Shown piece by piece: positions 51,236 to 61,498 of a stretch of 64,000 bases of DNA; position 1 is the first letter of the stretch; each line of letters begins with the position of its first letter. The DNA comes from Methylomarinovum tepidoasis (GTDB lineage Bacteria; Pseudomonadota; Gammaproteobacteria; Methylococcales; Methylothermaceae): contig NZ_AP024718.1 in the NCBI RefSeq assembly GCF_030294985.1, positions 186,001-250,000 on the forward strand, given 5' to 3'. The notes below the pieces were generated by a model. The model was given only the letters and a program-made list of their open reading frames with translations, was not told where the DNA came from and made no database searches. Made by a program: the position numbers and the translations under genes.

Positions 51236-51949
51236 TTATCGCTGGACTTCCTGTTCCAGCTGCTCGAGGCTGATGTGGCGGACATCCTTGCCCTTGACGT
51301 AGTAGATGAGGTATTCGCAGATGTTGCAACTGCGATCGCCGATGCGCTCCAGGGAGCGCGCCGACCACATGATGTCGAGGGCGATGGGGATGTTGCGGGC
51401 GTCCTCCATCATGTAGGTGATCTGTTGGCGGACGATGGTTTCGTATTCTTGGTCGACGACCTTGTCTTCCTCCACCACCTTCAGCGCCAGATCCACGTCC
51501 ATGCGGGCGAAAGCGTCGAGGGCGTCGTGCAGCATGGAACGGACCTGCCGGGCCAGCTGCTCCAATTCGCCGAGCTGGTTCTTGCGCGGCTGGCGGGTAC
51601 CGAGATCGAGCGCCTGCCGGGCAATGCCGCGAGCCTCGTCACCGATGCGTTCAAGATCGGCGATCATCTTGATGACCGCCAGCACGAGGCGCAGATCGCG
51701 GGCGGCAGGCTGGCGCCGCGCCAGGATCTCGGTGCATTTTTCGTCGATCTCCACCTCCATGGCGTTGACCTTGTAATCGTTGGCGATCACCTCCTCGGCC
51801 AGGGCCACGTCGTTCTCCAACAGAGACCTGACCGCGTCGGCCACCTGGGATTCCACCATACCCCCCATGACCAGAACCCGGTGGCGCAGACTTTCCAATT
51901 CCTGCTCGAACTGCTTGGAGATATGCTGGTGCACCTGTTCCCCTGCCAT
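51236..51949 (-). CDS. phoU: Phosphate signalling protein PhoU
   Basis: The 237-residue helical protein is a two-repeat PhoU (VANDYKVNAMEVEIDEKCTEILARRQPAARDLR and DIMWSARSLERIGDRSCNICEYLIYYVKG). It links the Pst transporter to PhoR and adjusts phosphate uptake. No pst or phoBR genes are in the window. It lies 58 bases after prsT and 25 before bamA, where rseP would stand in many gammaproteobacteria. Confidence 0.96.
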   Translation of the reverse strand: MAGEQVHQHISKQFEQELESLRHRVLVMGGMVESQVADAVRSLLENDVALAEEVIANDYKVNAMEVEIDEKCTEILARRQPAARDLRLVLAVIKMIADLERIGDEARGIARQALDLGTRQPRKNQLGELEQLARQVRSMLHDALDAFARMDVDLALKVVEEDKVVDQEYETIVRQQITYMMEDARNIPIALDIMWSARSLERIGDRSCNICEYLIYYVKGKDVRHISLEQLEQEVQR

Positions 51950-52007
51950 ATGTTTTCCCTGCCCGCGGACAAATAGGCGCCCATTGTATGCTGTTCGAAG
52001 GGGATTC

Positions 52008-54761
52008 TCAATCGACGTTCAGGCGCCTGAGCAGCGCTTCCGCCTGCTTCCGCTCGGGGAAAGCGGGATGGCGCTCGAGCAGACGTTTCAGTTCCAGCTT
52101 CGCCTCGTGCGTGCGGCCGGCCGCGGCCAGGGCCTCGGCCCAATGCAGCCGGATGGTCGGAAGGTGTGGCGCCTTCACCGCCGCCTCTTGCAGGATCGGC
52201 AGCGCTTCGTCGACGCGCCCCTGGCGTAGATAGACCCAGCCCACCGTGTCCAGGATCTCCGGCCGATCCTGAGCGATCGTCTGCAGGCGGCGGGCGCTTT
52301 CCAGCGCTTTGGGATCTCCGCTCTGTTGATACAGCCAGGTCAGATTGTTGCGCGCCACCACGTTCTTCGGGCTGGCGGCCAGCACTTTCTCATAGGCTGC
52401 GATCGCCGCCTGCAGCCGGCCGTCGGCCTGCTCCGCCAGTGCCAAGCGCAGCCAGGCACCGGTATCGTCCGGATGTTTGGCGAGCCAGTCCTGCAGGAAG
52501 CGGCGCGCCTCATCGGCCTTACCCAGCTGGCGTTTCAGGAAGAAAAGTTGCTGCGCCGTCAGCGGCCCGGGCTGACGCTGGTGGGCTGCTTCCAGAGCTT
52601 TCAGAGCTGTTCCGTAGTCCTTTTGCGCCAAGGCCACCTGCCCGGCCCAGAAATGGCCTTCGGCCCGCTCTGGGAAGCGGGATTGCAATTCCTTGGCTGC
52701 AGCCAGCGCCTCATCGTAACGTTTCTGTTCGAGCAGCAACCGCAACCGGGCCACTACCGCCGGGATGAAATCCGGCTTGGCTTGCAGGGCCCGTTCCCAG
52801 GCGGCCAGGGCCGCCTCGGGCGCATCGTTCCTTTGTTCGGCGACCCCAAGCCAGTACAGGGCCATCGCATTGTCGGAGCGCTTCGCCACCAACCGGCGCA
52901 GGGTTGCGGCGGCGCTGGCGGGCTGCCCCGCCGCCAGCTGCCCCTGAGCGGTCAGCAACAGCGCCAGCGGATGATCGGGGTGTTTCTCCAGCACCGGCCG
53001 CAACACGCCGACCGCCTCGAGCCCCTGGTTACGAGACAGGTGATAACGGGCCAGCATCACCGCCGGCTCCGGCCGCTGCGGGGCGCTATCGTGGGCCTTC
53101 TCCAGATAATCCCGCATCGCTTCGAGATCCTTGCGGGCCTCGGCGACCTGAGCCAGCCCGATCAGAGCCGTGACGTGCTTTGGATGACGCTGGAGGATCG
53201 CCCGGTAAAAGGATTCGGCTTCGTCGAGCTCGCCCTGGGAAAGCTTCAGCCGAGCCAGATTCAACCGCGCGGTGACATAATCTGGGAAACGCGCGAGCGC
53301 CTCGCGCCACTGGCGCTCGGCCCCGGCCTTGTCCCCCTTGGCCATCAGCACCCCGGCGATCAGATTGACCGGCATCGGATTGTCGGGCATCGCCGCCGCC
53401 ATCCTTTTGGCCACCGCCAGCGCCTCGTCGTAACGCTTCTGGTGCAGGCGGGTCAGAACCAACATGACGTCGGCCTGGACCAGCTCCGGCTCCAGAGAGA
53501 CGGCCTGTTCCAGCTCACCCGCCGCCGCTTCCAGATCGCCGCCGCCAATCTGCCCCAGCGCCAGCTGGGTGCGGATGACAGCGATATCCGGCGCCAGTTC
53601 CGCGGCCCGCCCCAGCAGCTCGGTGGCGCGATCGAACTTGCGCTGCTGCAGGTAGGCGCTGCCCAGCAACGCCAAAAGCTGGGGATCGTCCGGATGGCGA
53701 TCGAGGTAGGGTTCCAGCAGGGCGACCGCATCCTCGGGCCGGCCACGTTTCAGCTTCACCGCCCCCAGCACTTTGGCCACCGCCACCTGGTCCGGCTGCC
53801 TGGCCCGTACCGCTTCCAGGTATTCCTCCGCCGCCGCCAGTTCGTTCTGGCGGTAGGCGATCAGACCCAGCAACAGCTTACTGGGCAGGTGGGAAGATGC
53901 CTGGCTGATCACCCGGGTCAAAGCCTCCTTGGCCTGGTCCAGCCGTCCCTCCCGGAACGCCAGCAATCCCTGGAGATAATGCAGCAGGGGGGCGTTCGCG
54001 GCGATCCCGGCGGCCTTTTCCAGATCGGCGGCCGCCTCCCGGGTGCGCCCCAGGGCGATCGCCACCGCAGCCCGTCCCAGCAACGCCTGCACGTTTCCGG
54101 GCTGAGCCTCCAGTGCCTGGGTCGCGGCGGCGTGGGCGCCTTCCAGATCGCCCAGCTGACGCTTGGCTTCCATCGCGATCAGGTAGGCGGCAGACGGCGT
54201 TTTTTCACCCTGCAGCAACGGCTCGACTTCCTTCAGGGCCCGTTCCGGCTGGCCCTGCGCCAGGGCCAGCCGGGCCAGCCCCAGACGTCCTTCCGGCAAC
54301 TGCGGCGCCAGCTTGAGGGCGGCGGCGAACTCCCGGCCGGCCGCCTCCAGCTCCCGGCGCTGCAAATGGGCCTCACCCCGCAGGGCGTGGAGTTTGGCCT
54401 TGAGCGCCGGCTCTCGGGCCTGGTCCGGCTGGATCCCGTCCAGCACCTTACGGGGCCGGTTCTGCAACAGATAGGCCCTGCCGAGCGGCACCAGCCAGCG
54501 TTCCGGCGCCAGACCGCCGTCACGGGCCTTCTCCAGCTCCTTCACCGCCCCGGCGGCGTCTCCCTGGCGCAGGTAGGTCTGCCCCAGCAGCAGCCGGGCC
54601 TCGGCGTCCAGGGGATTTTCCCGCAGGTGATTCTTGAGCTGAATCACCGCCGCCCGCAGTTTGCCCTGTTCCAGATAGGCTTGGGCTTCCCGCAGGTAGT
54701 TTTCCTCAGCCCAGGCGATCGCAGTGAAAAGACCGGCGGCGACAAGTAAACGGCGCATCAC
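52008..54761 (-). CDS. prsT: PEP-CTERM system TPR-repeat protein PrsT
   Basis: The 917-residue protein is built of about 23 tetratricopeptide repeats after a signal peptide (RRLLVAAGLFTAIAWA). The opening NYLREAQAYLEQGKLRAAVIQLKN and the place after prsR are typical of PrsT of PEP-CTERM/exosortase systems. It is thought to help secretion or assembly of exopolysaccharide and PEP-CTERM proteins. PrsT is usually a lipoprotein, but no lipobox cysteine is present here. It overlaps prsR by four bases. Confidence 0.92.
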   Translation of the reverse strand: MMRRLLVAAGLFTAIAWAEENYLREAQAYLEQGKLRAAVIQLKNHLRENPLDAEARLLLGQTYLRQGDAAGAVKELEKARDGGLAPERWLVPLGRAYLLQNRPRKVLDGIQPDQAREPALKAKLHALRGEAHLQRRELEAAGREFAAALKLAPQLPEGRLGLARLALAQGQPERALKEVEPLLQGEKTPSAAYLIAMEAKRQLGDLEGAHAAATQALEAQPGNVQALLGRAAVAIALGRTREAAADLEKAAGIAANAPLLHYLQGLLAFREGRLDQAKEALTRVISQASSHLPSKLLLGLIAYRQNELAAAEEYLEAVRARQPDQVAVAKVLGAVKLKRGRPEDAVALLEPYLDRHPDDPQLLALLGSAYLQQRKFDRATELLGRAAELAPDIAVIRTQLALGQIGGGDLEAAAGELEQAVSLEPELVQADVMLVLTRLHQKRYDEALAVAKRMAAAMPDNPMPVNLIAGVLMAKGDKAGAERQWREALARFPDYVTARLNLARLKLSQGELDEAESFYRAILQRHPKHVTALIGLAQVAEARKDLEAMRDYLEKAHDSAPQRPEPAVMLARYHLSRNQGLEAVGVLRPVLEKHPDHPLALLLTAQGQLAAGQPASAAATLRRLVAKRSDNAMALYWLGVAEQRNDAPEAALAAWERALQAKPDFIPAVVARLRLLLEQKRYDEALAAAKELQSRFPERAEGHFWAGQVALAQKDYGTALKALEAAHQRQPGPLTAQQLFFLKRQLGKADEARRFLQDWLAKHPDDTGAWLRLALAEQADGRLQAAIAAYEKVLAASPKNVVARNNLTWLYQQSGDPKALESARRLQTIAQDRPEILDTVGWVYLRQGRVDEALPILQEAAVKAPHLPTIRLHWAEALAAAGRTHEAKLELKRLLERHPAFPERKQAEALLRRLNVD

Positions 54762-56113
54762 GAAACCTTCAAGTTGTGTCTGTCCAGCAAAGCATACAGG
54801 GTCGGGCGAGTCACATCGAGAATCTCCGCCGCTTTGGCGACCTTGCCGTCGGCGGCGCTCAGGGCCGCCGCCAGAGCCTGGCGCTCGGCTTCTTCGCGCG
54901 CCTCTTTCAGAGTCAGCAGCCGGCGGGTCGTTTCCGGCGGGCTCAGCTTGAGGTCCTCCGCCCGGATCTTCGGCCCCTGCGCCAGAGCCACGGCGGTCTT
55001 GACCCGCCCCTGGAGCTCACGCACGTTGCCGGGCCAATCGTAGGCTTCGAGGGCGGCCAGGGCGGATTCGTCGAAGTCGAGCAGATCGCGTTTCATCTCA
55101 TGATTGTAACGATGAAGGAAGGCGCGGGCGAGCACGGCGATGTCCTCCCGCCGCTCCCGCAGCGGTGGGAGCTCGATGACGGATTCGTTGATGCGGAAAT
55201 AGAGATCCTGGCGAAACTTTCCCTGGGCGATCAGCGCCTCCAGATCCTGGTTGGTGGCGCAGACGATGCGCACGTCCACCGGGATCGGCTTGCGCCCGCC
55301 GATGCGCTCGATGGTGCGCTCCTGCAGGAAACGCAGCAGCTTGGGCTGGAGGCTGGGGGGCATGTCGCCGATCTCGTCCAGGAACAGGGTACCACCGCCG
55401 GCCATCTCGATCTTGCCGATGGTCTGCTTGGCGGCATCGGTGAACGCGCCCTTTTCGTAGCCGAACAGCTCGGCCTCGAGCAGGGTCTCCGGAATCGCAG
55501 CGGTGTTGATGGCGATGAACGGCCCTTCCCGACGCCTGCTGAGATTGTGCAACGCCCGCGCCATAACCTCCTTGCCGGTGCCGCTCTCACCCAGCAGTAA
55601 CACGCTCAGATCGGTGGCCGCCAGCCGCTCCAGCAGCCGGCAGATCTCCACCATCCTGGGACTGGCGGCGATCACGCCGTCCAGCGGGTGATTCACCTGG
55701 GACCGGGCAAGCTTGCGGTTCTCCTCCTCCAGCTCGTAGAGGCGCATCGCCCGTTCGACCACGAAGGCCAGCATGTCCGGTTCCACCGGCTTCTGGTAGA
55801 AGTCGTAGGCCCCCATGCCGATGGCGCGAACGGCGTTGTCCACCTGATCGTTGCCGGTGATGACGATGACCTTGGTGTTGGGGCTGTGGCGGAGAATGGC
55901 CTCCAGGGTGGCGAACCCCTCGCTGACGCCCCCGGGATCGGGCGGCAGACCGAGATCCAGCGTCACCACCGCCGGCGGACGCTTCTTCACCACCGCCAGG
56001 GCGGATTCCCGGTCACTGGCGGTGACCACCTTGTAGCGGTCGGCGAAATTCCATTTGAGCTGGCTCTGCAGGCCGGGATCGTCCTCGACGATCAACAAAG
56101 TGAAATCGCTCAC
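54758..56113 (-). CDS. prsR: PEP-CTERM response regulator, sigma-54 activator PrsR
   Basis: The 451 residues form an NtrC-type activator: receiver domain with D53 (VTLDLGLPP), AAA+ domain with Walker A GESGTGKE (176-182) and Walker B GGTLFLDEIGDM, and C-terminal Fis-type helix-turn-helix (KVAKAAEILDVTRPTLYALLDRH). The sigma-54 contact loop reads GAFTDA, not the usual GAFTGA. With PrsK it is expected to switch on PEP-CTERM genes such as the one at 25588. It overlaps both neighbours by four bases. Confidence 0.93.
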   Translation of the reverse strand: MSDFTLLIVEDDPGLQSQLKWNFADRYKVVTASDRESALAVVKKRPPAVVTLDLGLPPDPGGVSEGFATLEAILRHSPNTKVIVITGNDQVDNAVRAIGMGAYDFYQKPVEPDMLAFVVERAMRLYELEEENRKLARSQVNHPLDGVIAASPRMVEICRLLERLAATDLSVLLLGESGTGKEVMARALHNLSRRREGPFIAINTAAIPETLLEAELFGYEKGAFTDAAKQTIGKIEMAGGGTLFLDEIGDMPPSLQPKLLRFLQERTIERIGGRKPIPVDVRIVCATNQDLEALIAQGKFRQDLYFRINESVIELPPLRERREDIAVLARAFLHRYNHEMKRDLLDFDESALAALEAYDWPGNVRELQGRVKTAVALAQGPKIRAEDLKLSPPETTRRLLTLKEAREEAERQALAAALSAADGKVAKAAEILDVTRPTLYALLDRHNLKVS

Positions 56114-58191
56114 GTAGGCACCTTCTTGTCGGAATCGATCCTGTTCGCTGACACGGCCAGGGGCAGAACGAAACGGAAACAGGTTCCCTCCCCGGGCGTG
56201 CTGCGGACCACCAGGTCCCCTCCCAGCTGGCGGGTGTACTCCCGGCTTTCGTAGGCGCCGATACCCATTCCCGTCAGCCCTTTGGTGGTTTCGAAAGGTT
56301 TGAACAGGCGCTGGCGGATGAAGGCCGCGTCCATACCCGGACCGTTGTCTTCCACTTCAATGATAGCCTGCCGTTCCTGCCTTGCCAGTCGCACTCGCAC
56401 CCAACCGTGCTTTCCGGCCGCCTCCTGGGCGTTCTGGATCACGTGTTCGAACGCCGACGCCAGGCGGTCCGCATCGCCCTCGACCCACAGATCTCCACGG
56501 GCTTCGCAGACGAACCGAGGCCGGGGCAACTGCCCGGCCCGGGCCGAAACCACCTCCTCGAGCAGAGGGCGCAGGGCGATCCGTTTGGCCCGCTCGGCCT
56601 TCCCCATGCTCTTGAGCTGCTCCAGCAGTCGGCTCATCTTGCCGACGGCGTGTTCGACCGTCGTCATCGCATCGCGAACGAATTCCGGATTGCCGGCATG
56701 GCGCTCGGCATTGCGCACCACCAGGGACAGCTGGGCGATCAAATTCTTCAGATCGTGCACCACGAACGCCGACAGGCGGTTGAAACCCTCGAACTGGCGC
56801 GCCTCCAGCAACCGGGCGGCGGTTTCCTCCAGGGCCAGGAAGCCGGCGGCCTGGCGGCCGGCGGTCTTGAGCACGTCGATCACTTCCCAGTTGCAGTCCA
56901 GGGGGATCAGCGGACGCAGCAACAGCACCACCCCCCACAGTTCGTGGCCATGGAACAGCGGCACCAGTAGCCAGGCGTCGCGACAGTCCGCCAGCCACGG
57001 CGGCCGGGACAGTCCTTCATAGAGTTCGGGAAACCGCTGCAGCTCGTCCAGATCGACGACCCATTCCCGCCGTTTCATGAAGGCGATGACAGGATCATCC
57101 GCCTCGATCCACGGGATCTCCACCCCGGAACCGCCCCGGTCGGCCCGTTGCAGGTAATGCCCGCTGTCGCTGCGGACCCACAGCGTTCCTCCCGGGCTTT
57201 CCACCAATTCCGCCAGCGCCCGAATGACTCGCTCTCCCAGCGGCATGCCGTCGTCGCCCTGGGATAGGGCGGCGGTGATCCGTAGCCATTCCTTGCGATA
57301 ATCGTAACGGTAATTGAAGAAATGCTTGTTTAGGAAGATCCGCAGCCGTGCCCGCAGCTGGCCGGAGAACAGCAGCACCGCCAGCAGCACCAGGGCCGCG
57401 ACCAGGAACACCGCCTGCAGCACCCGCCCCCATTCCCCGCCGTAGAGGCGCACGTAGTAGCCGGCGGCCGCCATCGTCAGTAGATACAGGCCGGCCCCGA
57501 ACAGGGCGGTGGAATGAAAGACCACGTCGCGAGAAACGAAGGCGTCGATCGACCAGTCCGGATTGCGCACCGCCGACACCGCCAGCAGCGGCACCAGTAG
57601 GGCACTAATCAATCCGCGCGCCTGCCACAGTTCGGCATTGATGCGCTTGAACAGGAGGGCATCGGCATACAGATAGAATTCGTAGGCGAACAGGGTCCCC
57701 AGCGCCAAGCACAGGAACTTGACCGCCCAGCGCCGCTCCGGATGGAGGTTGCGGTACAACTGTTCCAGCAGCACCAGCCCGGTCAACGCCAGCAGCAGCT
57801 GGCCCATCAACGGCCATTCCGTCACCTGCCAGGCCCCCAGGAAACCGTCGACCCAGGGGGCGCTCCAGTGATAGGCCAGCAGCGCCCCCCCCAGGGCGTA
57901 ACTGGCGAAACGCCAGCGGCGCAGCCGGCCGCCGTCGGGGAGAATCTGCCACAGAAACGCCAGCCACAGCAGCAGGTGTGCGGTTTCCAGCGACCATAGC
58001 CAGACAAGGGGTACGCTGTGATAGGCCAGCTGCCAGGCGTTCACCGCCGCCCACAGGGCCGTGCCGGCGATGGCCAGCAGCAACAGACCGCCGCGCCGCC
58101 GGCCGCGCCACCCGGCCGCCAGCGTCAACCCCAACACCAGATAGGCGGCGGCCCCGATGCCATAGCTGATCGCACCGACCCAGCCGTTCAC
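56110..58191 (-). CDS. prsK: PEP-CTERM system sensor histidine kinase PrsK
   Basis: The 693-residue membrane kinase has about eight N-terminal helices (to 290), a GAF-like region, a histidine box SAFVVHDLKNLIAQL and an ATPase domain with EVEDNGPGMD and GLTGMGIGAYE. This layout is specific to PrsK. GTG 58191 is the start, one base after the stop of the sugar-transferase gene. Its partner PrsR follows with a four-base overlap. Confidence 0.93.
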   Translation of the reverse strand: MNGWVGAISYGIGAAAYLVLGLTLAAGWRGRRRGGLLLLAIAGTALWAAVNAWQLAYHSVPLVWLWSLETAHLLLWLAFLWQILPDGGRLRRWRFASYALGGALLAYHWSAPWVDGFLGAWQVTEWPLMGQLLLALTGLVLLEQLYRNLHPERRWAVKFLCLALGTLFAYEFYLYADALLFKRINAELWQARGLISALLVPLLAVSAVRNPDWSIDAFVSRDVVFHSTALFGAGLYLLTMAAAGYYVRLYGGEWGRVLQAVFLVAALVLLAVLLFSGQLRARLRIFLNKHFFNYRYDYRKEWLRITAALSQGDDGMPLGERVIRALAELVESPGGTLWVRSDSGHYLQRADRGGSGVEIPWIEADDPVIAFMKRREWVVDLDELQRFPELYEGLSRPPWLADCRDAWLLVPLFHGHELWGVVLLLRPLIPLDCNWEVIDVLKTAGRQAAGFLALEETAARLLEARQFEGFNRLSAFVVHDLKNLIAQLSLVVRNAERHAGNPEFVRDAMTTVEHAVGKMSRLLEQLKSMGKAERAKRIALRPLLEEVVSARAGQLPRPRFVCEARGDLWVEGDADRLASAFEHVIQNAQEAAGKHGWVRVRLARQERQAIIEVEDNGPGMDAAFIRQRLFKPFETTKGLTGMGIGAYESREYTRQLGGDLVVRSTPGEGTCFRFVLPLAVSANRIDSDKKVPT

Positions 58192-58192
58192 C

Positions 58193-59584
58193 TCAGCGCG
58201 CCCCCTTGCCCCACAGCACCACCTCCACGGTTCGCAGCAGGATCAGAAAATCGAGGAACAGACTGTAGTTCTTGACGTAATACAGATCGTACTGGAGCTT
58301 TTCCAGGGTGTCCGCCTCGTTCTCCGCGTAAGGGTAGCAGACCTGGGCCCAGCCGGTGATGCCGGGCCTGACCCGGTGGCGTTCGGAGTAATAGGGGATG
58401 GTCTCGGCGAAGCGCTCGACGAACTCGGGCCGTTCCGGGCGTGGCCCCACGAAGCTCATGTCGCCCCGGAAGACGTTCCACAGCTGTGGCAACTCGTCGA
58501 TCCGGGTCTTGCGGATGAAGCGCCCCACCCGGGTCACCCGGTCGTCGTTGGCCTTGGCCATTCTGACACCGTCCTTCTCCGCATCCGGGCGCATGCTGCG
58601 GAACTTGAGCACCTGGAACAGGCGCCAGTCCTCGCCCACGCGGGTCTGACGATAGAAGACCGGATGCCTGCCGCGGCTCTCGATCTTGATCGCCGCCGCG
58701 GTCGCCAGCATCACCGGCCAGGCGACCGCCAGCAACGCCAGGCTGGCGCCGATGTCGAACAGGCGCTTGACGAGCATGCCGCTTTTCATCCGGAAACCGT
58801 CGGAGAACACCAACCAGCTGGGATGCAGGCAGTCGATCTTGACGATGCCGGCCTCGCGCTCGAAGAAGGTCAGCAGATCGACGACGTCGAAGCCGCTCAT
58901 CTTGCAGTCGAGGATCTCGTCCACGGGAAAGCCCCGGCGGCGGTCGTCCGGCGCTACGACGATCTCGTCGATGTCCTCCCGGGCGGCAAATTCCCGCAGC
59001 GGCACGTCTAGGCTCACCAGACATTCCGCAGGCACCCGGCAATCCTCCTGCCCCATGCGCACGAAGCCGGCGAAGGTCAGATTGCCGTATGGCAGGCGGC
59101 GCCGGAAGTCCAGAATCTTCCTAGCTTTGTCCCCGGCACCCAGGACCAGGATGCGGCGGCGCAGGCGCCGGTTGTCGACCAGACGGTAAAACAAATAGCG
59201 CAGCAGCAACGTGGTGGTGAAGGAAACCAGCAAGGCGAAACCGAACACGCCACGGCCGACGAACAACTCGGGGAAAGCGTAAAACACCAGGCTCATCGCC
59301 ACCGCCGCCAGGAAGATACTGACCCCCAGCCGTAGCACCAGATTGGCGGCGTTCCACTGGGCGGCGCGCTGGTACAACCCGGCCCCCACGTTGCAGACCA
59401 ACATCGTGGCGGCGAAGAGGAAGGCCACCAGCAGCCAGTCGTCCTCCGGGCGCCAATCGCTGCTACGGAGGAAACGCAGGCTGCCTCCGATGTAGATGGC
59501 CCCCAGGTACAACAGGAATTCCACCACCATCAGGCCGAGATAGGCGGTGGAAACGTAATGACGAAAGATGCGTATGGTCGGCAT
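58193..59584 (-). CDS. PEP-CTERM/exosortase-associated undecaprenyl-phosphate sugar transferase (EpsB type)
   Basis: The 463-residue polyprenyl glycosyl-1-phosphate transferase starts exopolysaccharide units by loading a sugar phosphate on undecaprenyl phosphate. It has four or five N-terminal helices, a CoA-binding-like Rossmann part (RRILVLGAGDKARKI), another helix (KRLFDIGASLALLAVAWPVML) and the catalytic domain (FQVLKFRSM, RKTRIDELPQLWNVFRGDMS, VGPRPERPEF, RPGITGWAQV). It leads the transferase-prsK-prsR-prsT operon. Confidence 0.92.
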   Translation of the reverse strand: MPTIRIFRHYVSTAYLGLMVVEFLLYLGAIYIGGSLRFLRSSDWRPEDDWLLVAFLFAATMLVCNVGAGLYQRAAQWNAANLVLRLGVSIFLAAVAMSLVFYAFPELFVGRGVFGFALLVSFTTTLLLRYLFYRLVDNRRLRRRILVLGAGDKARKILDFRRRLPYGNLTFAGFVRMGQEDCRVPAECLVSLDVPLREFAAREDIDEIVVAPDDRRRGFPVDEILDCKMSGFDVVDLLTFFEREAGIVKIDCLHPSWLVFSDGFRMKSGMLVKRLFDIGASLALLAVAWPVMLATAAAIKIESRGRHPVFYRQTRVGEDWRLFQVLKFRSMRPDAEKDGVRMAKANDDRVTRVGRFIRKTRIDELPQLWNVFRGDMSFVGPRPERPEFVERFAETIPYYSERHRVRPGITGWAQVCYPYAENEADTLEKLQYDLYYVKNYSLFLDFLILLRTVEVVLWGKGAR

Positions 59585-59678
59585 GATGATTGGTTCTTGT
59601 CCAGAAAGGTCGCGTGGTGCAGCGGCAGGTAAAGGACTTTTATGCTAACAAAAAACTTAAGCGTAACGGCGAAGAGGC

Positions 59679-60143
59679 TCAGACCTCATCGTAACCTCGG
59701 GACCGCAGCCCCCAGCTGAACAATGACAGCATCTTACTGTCGGTGCGCCGCAGGCGGGCAGCCAGCACCTCGGCCAGATGGCGATAAAAGCGCGCACCTG
59801 CTTCCGGGTGGCTTTCCAGATAGGTCAGCAGCACCGCCGCATCGATTTCCGCCACCTCACCGTCGCTCAAGGCGACGACGTCGGCTCCATGGGCCTGACC
59901 GTCGATCAAGGCCAGCTCCCCCACCACGTCCCCCACATTCAGAACCTGAAAACCGATGCGCACGACCCGGTCTCCCAGGCTCAGGGAGCCGGTCACCTGC
60001 AGCTGTCCCGCCACCACCACGAAGACTTTCCCGCAACGCTCCCCTTCCCTTACAATGACGTCATTGATTCGGAAGACGCGCCGGCGCCAGTGGCGTCCCT
60101 CCTGCAGCTCCCCCTGGCGGATCAAGCTTTCCAGCATGGCCAT
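59679..60143 (-). CDS. Cyclic-nucleotide-binding-domain protein
   Basis: The 154-residue protein has one cNMP-binding beta-barrel ([48 protein letters not shown]) and a C-terminal helix, without a DNA-binding domain. The phosphate-binding cassette ([17 protein letters not shown]) lacks the arginine usual for high-affinity cAMP binding, so the ligand is uncertain. ATG 60143 is taken; longer frames upstream look unrelated. It stands between the prs operon and divergent polysaccharide genes. Confidence 0.78.
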   Translation of the reverse strand: MAMLESLIRQGELQEGRHWRRRVFRINDVIVREGERCGKVFVVVAGQLQVTGSLSLGDRVVRIGFQVLNVGDVVGELALIDGQAHGADVVALSDGEVAEIDAAVLLTYLESHPEAGARFYRHLAEVLAARLRRTDSKMLSLFSWGLRSRGYDEV

Positions 60144-60220
60144 GTCCCGATACAACGAATTTCCGACTACCCTTAAATCATAGCCGCAAACCACCCAGCT
60201 CACACGATAGAGGAGGAAAC

Positions 60221-61498
60221 ATGCTTTCACTGGACAGGGTCCACATCGGCGTCGTCGGCCTGGGATACGTCGGCCTGCCGTTGGCGGTGGAGTTCGGCCG
60301 CCGTTATCCGACCACCGGCTTCGACATCAACCGTGATCGCATCGAGGAACTGCGCCGGGGCATCGACCGCTCCCTGGAAGTGGAGTCGGAAGAACTGCAG
60401 CGCGCCGAGCGGCTGCGCTACACCTCCGACCCGGACGACCTGGCCTCCTGCAACGTCTACGTGGTCACCGTCCCCACCCCCATCGACCGCCACAAGCGCC
60501 CCGACCTGACCCCGCTGGTCTCGGCCAGCGAAACCGTCGGCCGGGTCCTGGCGCCGGGGGACGTGGTCATCTACGAATCCACCGTCTATCCCGGCGCCAC
60601 CGAGGAGGTCTGCGTCCCGGTGCTGGAACGGGAATCCGGACTCAGATTCAACCAGGACTTCTTCGCCGGCTACAGCCCCGAGCGCATCAATCCCGGCGAC
60701 AAGGAACACCGGGTCACCAACATCGTCAAGGTGACCGCTGGCTCGACCCCGGAAGCGGCGGAATTCATCGACCGGCTCTACCGCAGCGTGATCACCGCCG
60801 GCACCCACAAGGCCAGCAGCATCAAGGTGGCGGAAGCGGCCAAGGTGATCGAGAACACCCAGCGCGACGTCAACATCGCCCTCATCAACGAGCTGGCGGT
60901 GCTGTTCAACAAACTGGGACTGGACACCCTGGAAGTGCTGGAGGCCGCCGGCAGCAAGTGGAATTTTCTGCCTTTCCGGCCGGGACTGGTGGGCGGCCAC
61001 TGCATCGGCGTCGACCCCTACTACCTGACCCACAAGGCTCAGGAGATCGGCCACCACCCGGAAATCATCCTCGCCGGCCGCCGCATCAACGACTCGATGG
61101 GCGAATACGTGGTCGCGCGGGTGGTCAAGCTCATGAACCAGCGCCGCATCCACGTCTGCCAGGCGGACGTGCTGATCCTCGGGGTCACCTTCAAGGAGAA
61201 CTGCCCCGACATCCGCAACACCCGGGTCATCGACATGGTGCGGGAGCTGGAAACCTACAACGCACGGGTGGCGGTCCACGATCCCTGGGCCCACGCCGAC
61301 GAGGCCCGGGCGGAACTGGGTATCGAGCTGATCGAACGCCCCGAACCCGGCCGTTACGACGCCATCATCCTCGCCACCGGCCACGACCAGTTCCGGGAAA
61401 TGGGCGCCGCGGCCATCCGCGCCTTCGGCAAGCCGAACGCGGTGCTGTTCGACGTCAAGGGCATCCTTCCCAAGGATCAGGTGGACGGGCGGCTATGA
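60221..61498 (+). CDS. UDP-sugar 6-dehydrogenase (TviB/WbpO-like, nucleotide sugar dehydrogenase)
   Basis: The 425-residue NAD-dependent enzyme oxidises a UDP-hexose or UDP-N-acetylhexosamine to the uronate. It has an N-terminal Rossmann motif [17 protein letters not shown], catalytic cysteine in [15 protein letters not shown] (near residue 265) and a C-terminal UDP-binding domain ([16 protein letters not shown]). It is closest to UDP-N-acetylgalactosamine/UDP-glucose dehydrogenases of surface polysaccharide clusters; the exact sugar is not fixed. Site GAGGAGG precedes ATG. It overlaps the epimerase by four bases. Confidence 0.9.
   Translation: MLSLDRVHIGVVGLGYVGLPLAVEFGRRYPTTGFDINRDRIEELRRGIDRSLEVESEELQRAERLRYTSDPDDLASCNVYVVTVPTPIDRHKRPDLTPLVSASETVGRVLAPGDVVIYESTVYPGATEEVCVPVLERESGLRFNQDFFAGYSPERINPGDKEHRVTNIVKVTAGSTPEAAEFIDRLYRSVITAGTHKASSIKVAEAAKVIENTQRDVNIALINELAVLFNKLGLDTLEVLEAAGSKWNFLPFRPGLVGGHCIGVDPYYLTHKAQEIGHHPEIILAGRRINDSMGEYVVARVVKLMNQRRIHVCQADVLILGVTFKENCPDIRNTRVIDMVRELETYNARVAVHDPWAHADEARAELGIELIERPEPGRYDAIILATGHDQFREMGAAAIRAFGKPNAVLFDVKGILPKDQVDGRL

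Noticed and set aside
59585-59678. Sigma-54 promoter for the sugar-transferase-prsK-prsR-prsT operon
   Set aside because: No GG-N10-GC pair in good context was found in this gap, and no TGAC/GTCA array.
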